This document shows, one piece after another, positions 36,124 through 43,843 of a stretch of DNA of 64,000 nucleotides. Position 1 is the first letter of the stretch, and the number at the start of each line of letters is the position of its first letter. This DNA is from CAG-411 sp045124315 (GTDB lineage Bacteria > Bacillota > Clostridia > Lachnospirales > Lachnospiraceae): contig JBGVLO010000046.1 of assembly GCA_045124315.1 (NCBI GenBank), forward strand, positions 1 to 64,000. The letters run 5' to 3'. The notes under the pieces were generated by a model. It saw only the letters and a list, made by a program, of their open reading frames with translations. It did no database searches and was not told the origin of the DNA. The translations under genes and the position numbers were made by a program.

Positions 36124-36312
36124 TTATGATCTCCATAAATTAGGATTTCTCTTTACTTTTCCCTGGTCTTGTGGGTGAACCATCAGTTTTCCGATGTAAA
36201 CAGTTCCATCTTCCAAATAGCCTCTAACGGAACCTATTATCTTTCCTTTTTCATCCAGTGCTTTTAAAATAATACCTTTTTTGTATTCATTAAATACATA
36301 TTCTTTTAACAC
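36124..36312 (-). pseudogene. GNAT acetyltransferase fragment
   Basis: This is a 62-aa frame with VFNEYKKGIILKALDEKGKIIGSVRGYLEDGTVYIGKLMVHPQDQGK in pieces, the first half of a GNAT domain up to motif A, after which it runs out (QGK.KRNPNLWRS). Both the N-terminus and the acetyl-CoA half are missing. The left edge carries the GATGA..AGTGACGAA motif also seen at about 32612. Confidence 0.55.
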
Positions 36313-36399
36313 TCTGATGATAAGTGACGAATGTCATATGTTGTCATCTACCGCTAATACTTCTGTTCACACGTGCCCCTTCCGTTTCAATGGCTCCAA

Positions 36400-36963
36400 T
36401 TATTGTACTTTTGCGCACATAAATTCATCTATTTTTCCCAAAATATCTTTATCTGTTTGATAGGAAAAATCATCTGCATTTATCCACACTGTCTTACCAG
36501 GTATTTTTTCCTCTCTTGCCCGTTTTGCATAACTCTTGAAATCATCAAACACGTCCAATGTCGTACTTAAATGTACGGGGTGTCTATTCTCATTTTTCAT
36601 GCGATACAAATATCTCTTATGCAAAATCTCAACATCTCCGCGAAGAACAAGCGTAAGAACCTGATACCCGTTTTCAAATGCCATTTTGTGTAATCTCTCC
36701 AATTCTTCCTCGTGAAAATTGGACTCTAAAATAAGATCTTTGCCTAATTTCCCAAACTCCTTGCTTATATATAACAGCAATTCCATCGTTGTTCTTGATA
36801 ACTTCAGATTTTCCTCTCTATTCGAAAAGCCAATGTTATCTCCCAGCACCTCTTTGATTGAATCCTTATAAAATACATTTGTATCATATCTTTTGGATAA
36901 AATATTTGCAAATGTAGATTTTCCGGTTGCCAAATCTCCCATGACCAATAACAATTTCTTCAT
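36400..36963 (-). CDS. P-loop kinase-like protein (AAA_33 type)
   Basis: This is a 187-aa protein. Walker A is GDLATGKST (residues about 9-17), followed by YKDSIKEVLGDNIG, ILESNFHEEELERL (catalytic Asp/Glu region) and a lid with YRMKNENRHP. Members phosphorylate small molecules or nucleic-acid ends and include Zeta-toxin-like and chloramphenicol-kinase-like enzymes. The substrate is not predictable. Confidence 0.8.
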   Translation of the reverse strand: MKKLLLVMGDLATGKSTFANILSKRYDTNVFYKDSIKEVLGDNIGFSNREENLKLSRTTMELLLYISKEFGKLGKDLILESNFHEEELERLHKMAFENGYQVLTLVLRGDVEILHKRYLYRMKNENRHPVHLSTTLDVFDDFKSYAKRAREEKIPGKTVWINADDFSYQTDKDILGKIDEFMCAKVQ

Positions 36964-37075
36964 AACTTTCCCTCCATAAATTAAATTTCATACTTGTCAA
37001 ACATTTCTATATAATACAATTATACCCTTTTATCACCCAAAAGTCATACGATTGTCGTTTCTAATTTAAGATATT

Positions 37076-37229
37076 GTTACTGTTCAGAACCATGAATCCC
37101 ACAAGGGGACTAGCTACGCGTCACGTTACGTTCTAAGCCCATGCAAATTCGCCATTCGGCGAAGGACTTAGAACAATCAAAATTTAATTTTTGGTACGTA
37201 AACACGCAGTAAATGCGTGTTTCTACCTA
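37076..37229. repeat. Degenerate GTWACWGTTCA-family element
   Basis: The left end reads GTTACTGTTCAG. The right end CTACCTAAATAGTTAA is a decayed version of the CTACCTGAACTGTTAC end at 41227-41242. Inner hairpins are GTTCTAAG/CTTAGAAC (about 37129-37174) and AACACGC/GCGTGTT (about 37200-37220). No duplication remains. It fills the leader of the aldehyde dehydrogenase fragment; nothing else was seen in 36964-37251. Confidence 0.55.
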
Positions 37230-37251
37230 AATAGTTAAGGAGAGATTTATT

Positions 37252-37569
37252 ATGAACCAAGAATACGAAGCCCTATTAGCAGAACAACGGAATTTTTTTC
37301 AGACAGGAACCACAAAGGATGTGGCCTTTCGTGTAAGTGCACTGAAACGATTACGTGCTGTAATACGAAGAAGATACAAAGATGTGCAAAAAGCACTGAA
37401 AGCAGATCTCCACAAATGCGATTACGAAACTTTGATGTGTGAATTAACCTGTACCCTTGATGAATTAAACTTGATGATTAAAAAGACACCTTCCTATGCT
37501 AAAAAAAGACGGTATGCTGAAGAAAATGTACAAATTAAAATAGGCGCATCCATTCGCCGAAAGCCTTAG
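37252..37569 (+). pseudogene. Aldehyde dehydrogenase, N-terminal fragment
   Basis: This is a 105-aa frame with AGGAGAG upstream. It reads like the first 90-100 residues of NAD-dependent aldehyde dehydrogenases (QRNFFQTGTTKDVAFRVSALKRL...VQKALKADLHK), then loses similarity (KIGASIRRKP). The NAD and catalytic Cys domains (about 350 residues) are gone. It is followed by a TetR fragment after 25 bp. Confidence 0.65.
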
Positions 37570-37594
37570 ATCAAGCAAAGGAGGAAGTTATCTT

Positions 37595-37930
37595 ATGCCA
37601 CCAGCAACAAAAATAACAAAAGAAATGATCTTAACATGCGGATATGAACCGGTAAAAACAAACGGAATTGAAAGTATAAATGCAAGAAACCTGGCAAAAA
37701 ATCTCGGCTGCTCTACCCAGCCAATTTATAGCCAATTTCCAAATGTGGAACAATTAAATCAGAGTATACACGATCTGGCTTGCGAAAAATTTGAACAGGA
37801 TGTACGAAATGGTGATCCATCTGTCTCTTTTTTGCGTAGCATTTACCTGAAATTAGTGAACCTGACGAAAACGCAGGATAAGGTTTTTCAGTTGATTTAT
37901 CTGTCCAAGTATTGTGAAGGCCATGGATAA
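37595..37930 (+). pseudogene. TetR-family regulator, truncated
   Basis: AAAGGAGG precedes the ATG. The 111-aa frame has a TetR HTH (GIESINARNLAKNLGCSTQPIYSQF) and the start of the ligand domain, stopping at KYCEGHG where relatives continue for about 80 residues. The DNA-binding half may still fold, but dimerisation helices are missing. Confidence 0.65.
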
Positions 37931-37962
37931 ATTGACTTTGTCCAAAACGGAAGACTGGAAGT

Positions 37963-38595
37963 TTACACCTTTTTAATAGGATGTCTAATAACAGTTTTCC
38001 ATTTCTCTGGAATAACCTTTCTTGCATCTGACATATAAATTTCATGATGTAATCTGTTCTTGTTCATATCATTAACATAGCCATTCTGCTCCAAGTAATC
38101 ATCCATCAATGCAACCGTTGCAGGTTCATCATCAAAGGATCCTAAATGCATAATTTGAACGCACAATCCTTCGTCAATTGTCAAATATTCTGCTGACGAA
38201 CAGTCTATCTTTTTCTTTTTTGTCGCTGTTTCTACCGCCCACTCAAAATCTGCTTTTGTGACAAAATCAGGCAGCCGAATTACTGAAATCCAGTTAAATG
38301 TAGATTTATCAGAATAATCCACACCTTCCGCATCATCTTGCCACCAGAAACCCTCAAGAGGCGGTACAACATATTCGAAAAATCCCTTAATTTTGTAATC
38401 TGTCTTGTAACTCATTTTAATTGTATACGCCACAGCATATAAAACACTGATTGCCTGCTGATATGCTCCACCCTCTTCATTTGGATTGCCTTTTCCTCTT
38501 ACTGCTATATAATTCGCCTCTGGAACATTTACAATCTCTGGTTTGTTCTTAGGCATATAAAATTCTTTATATTCCTTCTTAAAATCAAATGCCAT
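37963..38595 (-). CDS. GyrI-like small-molecule-binding protein
   Basis: This is a 210-aa protein of the GyrI-like superfamily (EIVNVPEANYIAVRGKGNPNE, then PLEGFWWQDD, MHLGSFDDEPATVALMDDYLEQNGY, HHEIYMSDARK). The fold binds small, often hydrophobic compounds, and some members hydrolyse cyclopropanoid toxins. It is 80 bp after the MerR gene, whose own C-terminal domain is of the same fold, so the two probably respond to related compounds. Confidence 0.85.
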   Translation of the reverse strand: MAFDFKKEYKEFYMPKNKPEIVNVPEANYIAVRGKGNPNEEGGAYQQAISVLYAVAYTIKMSYKTDYKIKGFFEYVVPPLEGFWWQDDAEGVDYSDKSTFNWISVIRLPDFVTKADFEWAVETATKKKKIDCSSAEYLTIDEGLCVQIMHLGSFDDEPATVALMDDYLEQNGYVNDMNKNRLHHEIYMSDARKVIPEKWKTVIRHPIKKV

Positions 38596-38675
38596 AATAA
38601 CCTCCTCAACTTCTACTTCAATTCTTTTTTAAAAAGGAACTCTATTCCATTTCCAGTATAGAGTTCCAAAGAATC

Positions 38676-39479
38676 CTATGCAATTGGAAAACAAATCTCA
38701 GTTACAAATTCATCCGGATTCTGCGTCTGTGCAGGACCAACATGATAGATATTAAACATTGGCCCAGATACGGTATATCCATTATCCTTCATCCACGAAA
38801 CAACAATTGCCGTCGCATCATTTATTCCTTCATAACTGCCTTTTAAGATATAGCTTGCGACTTTCACTGCTGGAAGCGTTTGAAGCTTTACATGCTCCGT
38901 ATCTTCATAGATTCCATTCACAGTCATCCATATCATTACTTCTACATTTTCTTCTTTGTATTCTTTATCCATGAAAACAGCAGCAGCCAGGCATGGATCA
39001 GCAGGAACAAGAGGTGTTTTGCACTCGCCAAGCATATTCCATAACTTGCCTTCATCCTCATATCTTGGAATTACCATCTGTACAGTAGCTGCATATCTTT
39101 CAGGTATTGTTTTTACATTTACATCATAATTCATAATCTGCTCCTTTCTTAGCCTCTTTCGGGCTGAAGCCAGAAGCATCAGTTTATACTCCGTTTGCTT
39201 TGCCTCTTGCTCTAATTCCCCTTGCTTTTTTATAAGGAATTCATCAATCTTATCTTTATCCTCATAGACTGCAAGCATTTTTACTATATCTGCAAGAGCA
39301 AATCCCATATCTTTTAATGCTGTGATTCTTCCGATGACAAAAAGCTGTTCTTCGTGATAATACCGATAACCGGTAAATTCATCGATTTGTGCTGGCTTCA
39401 ATAATCCAATATCATCGTAGTGACGAAGCATCCTGATACTAACTCTGGATAGTTTTGAAAAATCTCCTATTTTTAACAT
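38676..39479 (-). CDS. MerR-family regulator with GyrI-like effector domain
   Basis: This is a 267-aa protein. The MerR winged helix is at 1-70 (MLKIGDFSKLSRVSIRMLRHYDDIGLLKPAQID), followed by a dimerising coiled coil (about 80-118). A GyrI-like domain (about 122-267) ends in CFPIA. The architecture is that of BmrR-type multidrug sensors, which twist promoters with 19-bp spacers. Its likely target is the downstream GyrI-like gene, in the same direction. Confidence 0.9.
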   Translation of the reverse strand: MLKIGDFSKLSRVSIRMLRHYDDIGLLKPAQIDEFTGYRYYHEEQLFVIGRITALKDMGFALADIVKMLAVYEDKDKIDEFLIKKQGELEQEAKQTEYKLMLLASARKRLRKEQIMNYDVNVKTIPERYAATVQMVIPRYEDEGKLWNMLGECKTPLVPADPCLAAAVFMDKEYKEENVEVMIWMTVNGIYEDTEHVKLQTLPAVKVASYILKGSYEGINDATAIVVSWMKDNGYTVSGPMFNIYHVGPAQTQNPDEFVTEICFPIA

Positions 39480-39578
39480 TTTCTATACCTCCATGGATTT
39501 ATCTTTATTGAGCTCACTACAACAATAATCCCTAACATAATGTGAGAGTCAACATGTTTTTTCATATATTGTCTTCTG

Positions 39579-39597
39579 GAACTACCTAAACTGTTAC
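39579..39597. repeat. Solitary terminus of the GTWACWGTTCA family
   Basis: GAACTACCTAAACTGTTAC nearly matches the right end of the 136-bp element at 41107-41242. No partner end lies within reach, so this is a relic. A small plus-strand terminator-like hairpin (ATGCAAC/GTTGCAT plus T-run) follows. Confidence 0.5.
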
Positions 39598-39647
39598 CAG
39601 ACAAGATGCAACCTATCACTGATGAGTTGCATTTTTTTTAGCAGAAA

Positions 39648-39675
39648 AAGCTGCCACACTTTCGTGCGACAGCTT
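39648..39675 (-). terminator. Terminator of the hicB transcript
   Basis: AAGCTGTCGCAC-GAAA-GTGTGGCAGCTT is followed by TTT on the minus strand, just past the hicB stop. Confidence 0.8.
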
Positions 39676-39685
39676 GAAACAATTT

Positions 39686-40051
39686 TTATTTTGAATAAAT
39701 TGCATCATTCCGTGAAAGAAGATATACACAATACTGATTCATGCTAATTCCTTCCTTTTTAGAATGTTCTGCCAATGAACGATGTAAACTGCGCGGAATT
39801 CTGAGCTTGAACTGACCAGAATACTCTTCTAAACTGTCCGGCTCCTGAATTTCAATTCCTTCTTCTAATGCAGCTTCCATCCATGCTCTTTTCGCATCCA
39901 ATGCATTCGCGACTGCAGATTCAATGGTTTCGCCACAGGTAATACAACCTGGGAGGTCAGGATAGGAGACTACAAAACCACCTTCATCTTGATCTTCTAC
40001 AATTTCCATACGGTATGACATTGCCATATAATCATTCAGGGTCTTCATCAT
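39686..40051 (-). CDS. hicB: HicB-family antitoxin
   Basis: The start at 40051 follows GAGGCGAAGA. About 121 aa. The partially degraded RNase H-like half (YRMEIVEDQDEGGFVVSYPDLPGCITCGET in pieces) is followed by a ribbon-helix-helix-like end (GQFKLRIPRSLHRSLAEHSKKEGISMNQYCVYLLS). HicB neutralises HicA and represses the operon. Its partner hicA upstream is broken by frameshifts, so here the antitoxin is apparently orphaned. Confidence 0.9.
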   Translation of the reverse strand: MMKTLNDYMAMSYRMEIVEDQDEGGFVVSYPDLPGCITCGETIESAVANALDAKRAWMEAALEEGIEIQEPDSLEEYSGQFKLRIPRSLHRSLAEHSKKEGISMNQYCVYLLSRNDAIYSK

Positions 40052-40287
40052 TCTTCGCCTCACTTTCCACAATCTGTCTTACCATCTCTACATAAACTTT
40101 TTTATCGGTTCATGTTTTGGTATCGTAATCGGTTGACATCTCGACTTTCTGAAAGTGTAATGACTACTTCCACCTCTTGAGCATTCAATACATATCCATA
40201 ACTTTCCAACACCTTGCGTAATTCATCAAATCGGAGGTCTTTCGATAATGTACATATTCGTTTTAATATTTTATTCCATTTTGGCAT
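40032..40287 (-). pseudogene. hicA: hicA toxin gene with two frameshifts
   Basis: The frame from ATG 40287 reads LRFDELRKVLESYGYVLNA and then drifts to a stop at 40102. In the next frame the sequence resumes RGGSSHYTFRKS...PITIPKHEPIKK, with the HicA core and its catalytic His (SSHYT). A second shift in an A-run restores VYVEMVRQIVESEAKND, which ends inside the hicB start. Two single-base losses therefore explain the break. The overlap with hicB is the usual hicAB arrangement. Confidence 0.8.
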
Positions 40288-40376
40288 CTTGAATACCCCC
40301 TACTTACATTATATATGGTACCAAATTTGGTGTCAATCTTTCCCAAAATGATTTAGGGCTAAAAATAATAACGAAG

Positions 40377-40470
40377 GTAACAGTTCACAGGTTGCATCCA
40401 GAAGATTTTGATATTATTATTATTATGAAGTAGTACCAATAAAGTGATGCCGGGGTCAAAAGGCCCTAAC
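40377..40470. repeat. Decayed repeat region (GTAACAGTTCA terminus and GGGTCAAAAGG block)
   Basis: GTAACAGTTCACAGG starts at 40377; a weak counterpart (TGAAGTAGTAC) lies at about 40426-40436. Next to it GATGCCGGGGTCAAAAGG (40447-40464) resembles the repeat at 23731-23798. No duplication was seen. Confidence 0.4.
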
Positions 40471-40509
40471 AATGATAGGAATAAAAATCTTAAGGGAGGA
40501 TGAATGAGA

Positions 40510-41013
40510 ATGAACAAAAAAACCTTGTTAGTAGTAGATATGCAGGAAGTATGTGTAGGAAAACATCATGCAGAATGTTTCCAATATCCGGACACCCTTT
40601 TACCTGCTGTGAATCAGATTATTGATGAAAATAAGGAAAATCTTGTGATTTACATTCGGAATATTATGAAGAAAAATACCATCAATAAGTTTGCACCATT
40701 TCAGGCATATGAAGGCAGTAAGGAAGTGGAATTGGTTGAGGGATTGCATCTGGTATCTGACCATATATTCGATAAATATACCGGAGACGCTTTTTCCAAT
40801 AAGGAATTGGAGGAATTTTTGAAAAAACATAATGTGGAGCAAATAGAAATTATCGGTGTAGATGGCGGTGGATGTGTTCCTTTGACAGCATTTGGAGCAG
40901 TCAAAAACGGGTATAAAGTAGTGGTAAACACAAAAGGAATTGGAACCATGTTTACCAAGAAGCACGATTCCTTTTTTAGAAAATTAGAGAAAAAAGGGGT
41001 AACGATTCTATGA
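40510..41013 (+). CDS. Isochorismatase-like cysteine hydrolase
   Basis: GGGAGGA precedes two in-frame ATGs (40504 and 40510); the second has the better 9-base spacing. About 167 aa. The family triad is visible: Asp in LLVVDMQ (residue about 9), Lys in IFDKYTGDAF, and Cys in VDGGGCVPLTA. The cis-peptide glycine region precedes the Cys. Such enzymes hydrolyse amides or vinyl ethers; the substrate is unknown. A terminator follows. Confidence 0.85.
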   Translation: MNKKTLLVVDMQEVCVGKHHAECFQYPDTLLPAVNQIIDENKENLVIYIRNIMKKNTINKFAPFQAYEGSKEVELVEGLHLVSDHIFDKYTGDAFSNKELEEFLKKHNVEQIEIIGVDGGGCVPLTAFGAVKNGYKVVVNTKGIGTMFTKKHDSFFRKLEKKGVTIL

Positions 41014-41090
41014 TATTTTCTCAATTAGTAGAGCGAGCAGTAATAAACTGCTCGCTCTATTTGATCATATGGTAATTGAAATAAAATATA
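41010..41090 (+). terminator. Terminator of the hydrolase gene, within a duplicated block
   Basis: TAGAGCGAGCAG (41029-41040) pairs perfectly with CTGCTCGCTCTA (41048-41059), followed by TTTGAT. The hairpin and its flanks recur at 47854-47944 with scattered differences. Confidence 0.75.
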
Positions 41091-41106
41091 AAAACTTCTA
41101 TGCATC

Positions 41107-41242
41107 GTAACAGTTCAGCCAGGGGCTGTCCTGTTACGGCTCACAGCAAGCTTACGCATACAAATTGCTGTGAGCCACACCTAATTTACTCTTTCATACG
41201 TCCTTGCACAGCAATGTGTGCAAGGACTACCTGAACTGTTAC
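41107..41242. mobile_element. 136-bp GTWACWGTTCA-family MITE with perfect 8-bp duplication
   Basis: The ends are GTAACAGTTCAG and its exact complement CTGAACTGTTAC. TATGCATC lies directly outside both ends. The first 31 bases form a mini-palindrome ending CTGTTAC, nearly the same as the 30-bp mini-elements elsewhere. Inner arms are GGCTCACAGCAA/TTGCTGTGAGCC and GTCCTTGCACA/TGTGCAAGGAC. The last base is the last base of the histidine kinase stop codon. An inverted copy is at 57681-57816. Confidence 0.88.
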
Positions 41243-43620
41243 TATGCATCTACGTATTTTTGGAGTTTTTGTACTAATGCATGATATCCTGACATCAGCG
41301 CACTTTGATTTACCTGAACAAACTGAAAATCTTTCTGCTTAACTGCCTGTTCCATGGCTAGGCAGGCTTTGTGAAAGGCAATCGCACCAATGGTTTTGGA
41401 GGTACCCTTTAATGCATGTATATGTATCTCGTAGCTTGTCCAGTCCTGGCTTTCAAAGTCTTCCTGTAAAGGGGATTCCTTCGCCTCTTCTATATAAAAC
41501 TGAATCACTTCTTTGAAGAAATTTTCATCTCCATCTGCATAGCCAAGACCCACATCCCATTCCATGCAATCTAGCGCATTTTGGAATGGTGTCTGATCGC
41601 CAGTAGAGGAATCTGCAGCCTTGTAAAGCTCTTCCTTTTGGTTGATGCTTACAGCTGGTGTTTCAGCATTTACGAAAGCTTCTGACTTTGGTGTGTGTAT
41701 AACCTTTACCTGTTCAATATGTAAAAGCTCCTGTGGCAGGTGTTCGATTATGGCTTTTTCTAAATCCTCACCACGAATAGGCTTTGTGAGATAATCTACA
41801 AACCCTTCTGCCAGATACTTTTCCCGCATACCGGAAATTGCATTGGCGGTCAGCACGATCACCGGAGTGTGTTCATTTGGATTGTGCTCCTTCTTTAATA
41901 GATGTAAAGTCTCTATACCATCTAACTCTGGCATCATGTGATCCATGAGAATCAAACTGTATTTCTTTGTTGCAGTCATAGACAATGCTTCCTTACCACT
42001 ATGTGCTAAGTCTACCTGAAGCATAGTTTGCTTTAAGAGACCTTTGACCACCTGCAGATTCATTGGTACATCATCTACTACAAGAATACATGCATTGGGT
42101 GCCGTAAATTGGCGCTTATATTCTGTATAAGTACGCATATGTGTTGCCACATTATCAAAAAAATCACCTACTGTAACAGAAGAATTTTTCTTCTGAGGGA
42201 TAGAAATATGGAAGGATGACCCTTTACCCAGTTTGCTAGTAACTGTGATAGTTCCATCCATAAGATCCAGAAGCTGTTTCGTAATAGCAAGTCCTAGACC
42301 AGTTCCCTCAATGTGTCGATTTTTCTTCTCATCCAGACGTTGAAAAGAAGAGAAAAGATGTGGTATATTTTCCTCCGCAATTCCCATACCAGTATCCGCA
42401 ACCGTGATTTCAAGAGAAATGTAATCTTTGTCAATCTCCTTCCAACCCACCTGAAAATCTATAGAACCTTGTTCGGTGTATTTTATGGCGTTATTTAAAA
42501 TATTCGTGATAATCTGTCGAATACGGATTTCGTCTCCATTTAGATTTTTTGGAAGGTCAGCGTCTCCTTTCACAGACAATGTAAGATTTTTATCAAAGGC
42601 TCGGATGGAAACCATATTGTAACAAGTAGTAATCAGTGTTTCCATATCGTAATCTACAGGAATAATATCCATCTTACCTGATTCGATTTTTGAAAAATCT
42701 AAAATGTCATTGATAATAGAGAGCAAAGAATTACCAGCACTTTGAATGTTTAACGCAAAACGTCTCTGCTCTTCTTCCAGATTCTCCCTAAGTAACATCT
42801 CATCCATTCCTAAAATAGAATTGATAGGCGTACGAATCTCATGTGACATGTTCGCTAAAAATTGGCTTTTCGCTACATTGGCATGCATGGCATTTTCCTT
42901 TGCTTCCTCGGCCTCCTGTTGTGCCACCTCTAATTCCTTCATGGTACACATAAGCTTTTGATAGTCTGGTGTTTCCATGGAAAACAATATCATGATCATC
43001 CCCATAGAAACGGTAAACATGGAAATCAGGACATTAGGCAAAAAGATCACCTGTATCATAGTTCCAGAAGAACCGATGATAAGATATATAATAATAGACA
43101 TCTTTTGTCTAATAGGGAACCGCTTCCAAGCACTTAATAAAATACCAACGGAACAGAGAATAAAAAAGTATGGAACAATAATTAAAATAAAATACAAGGT
43201 ATTCTTTTGGTATTCCCCCTGAGCATTAAACGAGAAGGAAAAGCCGAAAAATATGTTGGCAATCAAATAGATGGAATACAAAATAAACATAGCAAGATTA
43301 ATACACATAAGGGCGTGTTTTAATGGTGTTTCCTCGTATACATAGGAGAAAAAATAGTATCCAAAATAAAGTCCCAAAACAGCTATGGAAAAAAAGTAAC
43401 CGGTATTTAGTAACACATTCAAAGTAACGGGAAGTACGTTACCGTAATTGATGGTTTGTGCGGTAAGTACATCCATGAAATTTGCCAAAAGAGCTAAAGA
43501 CAATAGCGTTCGGAAATTTTGGTTCGTGGAAGTTTCCAGATTATATTGTAAATTAATAAAAATAATCAGTATAATTAACAAAAGTATAGATGCTATCTCA
43601 AAGTCAACATTATAGTGCAT
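41242..43620 (-). CDS. Hybrid sensor histidine kinase with REC and HPt domains
   Basis: This is a 792-aa protein. The N-terminal seven or so membrane helices (about 10-215) form the sensor. A coiled linker (about 225-250) leads to HisKA (SHEIRTP, phospho-His at about 259) and HATPase_c (NILNNAIKYT, ADTGMGIAEENI, GTGLGL). A receiver follows at about 510-630 (LVVDDVPMN, LMDHMMPELDG, TANAIS, KP). A C-terminal HPt domain has His in IHALKGTSKT (about 733). It forms a complete four-step phosphorelay except for the final response regulator, which is not nearby. The stop codon abuts a MITE insertion. Confidence 0.95.
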   Translation of the reverse strand: MHYNVDFEIASILLLIILIIFINLQYNLETSTNQNFRTLLSLALLANFMDVLTAQTINYGNVLPVTLNVLLNTGYFFSIAVLGLYFGYYFFSYVYEETPLKHALMCINLAMFILYSIYLIANIFFGFSFSFNAQGEYQKNTLYFILIIVPYFFILCSVGILLSAWKRFPIRQKMSIIIYLIIGSSGTMIQVIFLPNVLISMFTVSMGMIMILFSMETPDYQKLMCTMKELEVAQQEAEEAKENAMHANVAKSQFLANMSHEIRTPINSILGMDEMLLRENLEEEQRRFALNIQSAGNSLLSIINDILDFSKIESGKMDIIPVDYDMETLITTCYNMVSIRAFDKNLTLSVKGDADLPKNLNGDEIRIRQIITNILNNAIKYTEQGSIDFQVGWKEIDKDYISLEITVADTGMGIAEENIPHLFSSFQRLDEKKNRHIEGTGLGLAITKQLLDLMDGTITVTSKLGKGSSFHISIPQKKNSSVTVGDFFDNVATHMRTYTEYKRQFTAPNACILVVDDVPMNLQVVKGLLKQTMLQVDLAHSGKEALSMTATKKYSLILMDHMMPELDGIETLHLLKKEHNPNEHTPVIVLTANAISGMREKYLAEGFVDYLTKPIRGEDLEKAIIEHLPQELLHIEQVKVIHTPKSEAFVNAETPAVSINQKEELYKAADSSTGDQTPFQNALDCMEWDVGLGYADGDENFFKEVIQFYIEEAKESPLQEDFESQDWTSYEIHIHALKGTSKTIGAIAFHKACLAMEQAVKQKDFQFVQVNQSALMSGYHALVQKLQKYVDA

Positions 43621-43801
43621 AAAAAATCCCCCCTATAATTTATGGATTACAATACCCTTTATTATAGTGCACATTTCCAATTATTAACATTATACCATGC
43701 ATAGTTAAGAATCGTCTAGCTATTTGCGACTTTGAAATTTTTTCTACACCACTTAAAATCTTCCTATTCCTGTTGGATTACCGGCAATCCTTCGAAATTC
43801 C

Positions 43802-43831
43802 GTAACAGTTCAGCCAGGGCTGAACTGTTAC
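43802..43831. mobile_element. 30-bp mini GTWACWGTTCA element
   Basis: GTAACAGTTCAGCC and GGCTGAACTGTTAC are perfectly complementary around AG. Flanking 8-mers GAAATTCC and GAAATTCA agree at 7 of 8. It lies 12 bases past the Ser/Thr kinase stop. Confidence 0.8.
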
Positions 43832-43843
43832 GAAATTCATCAT

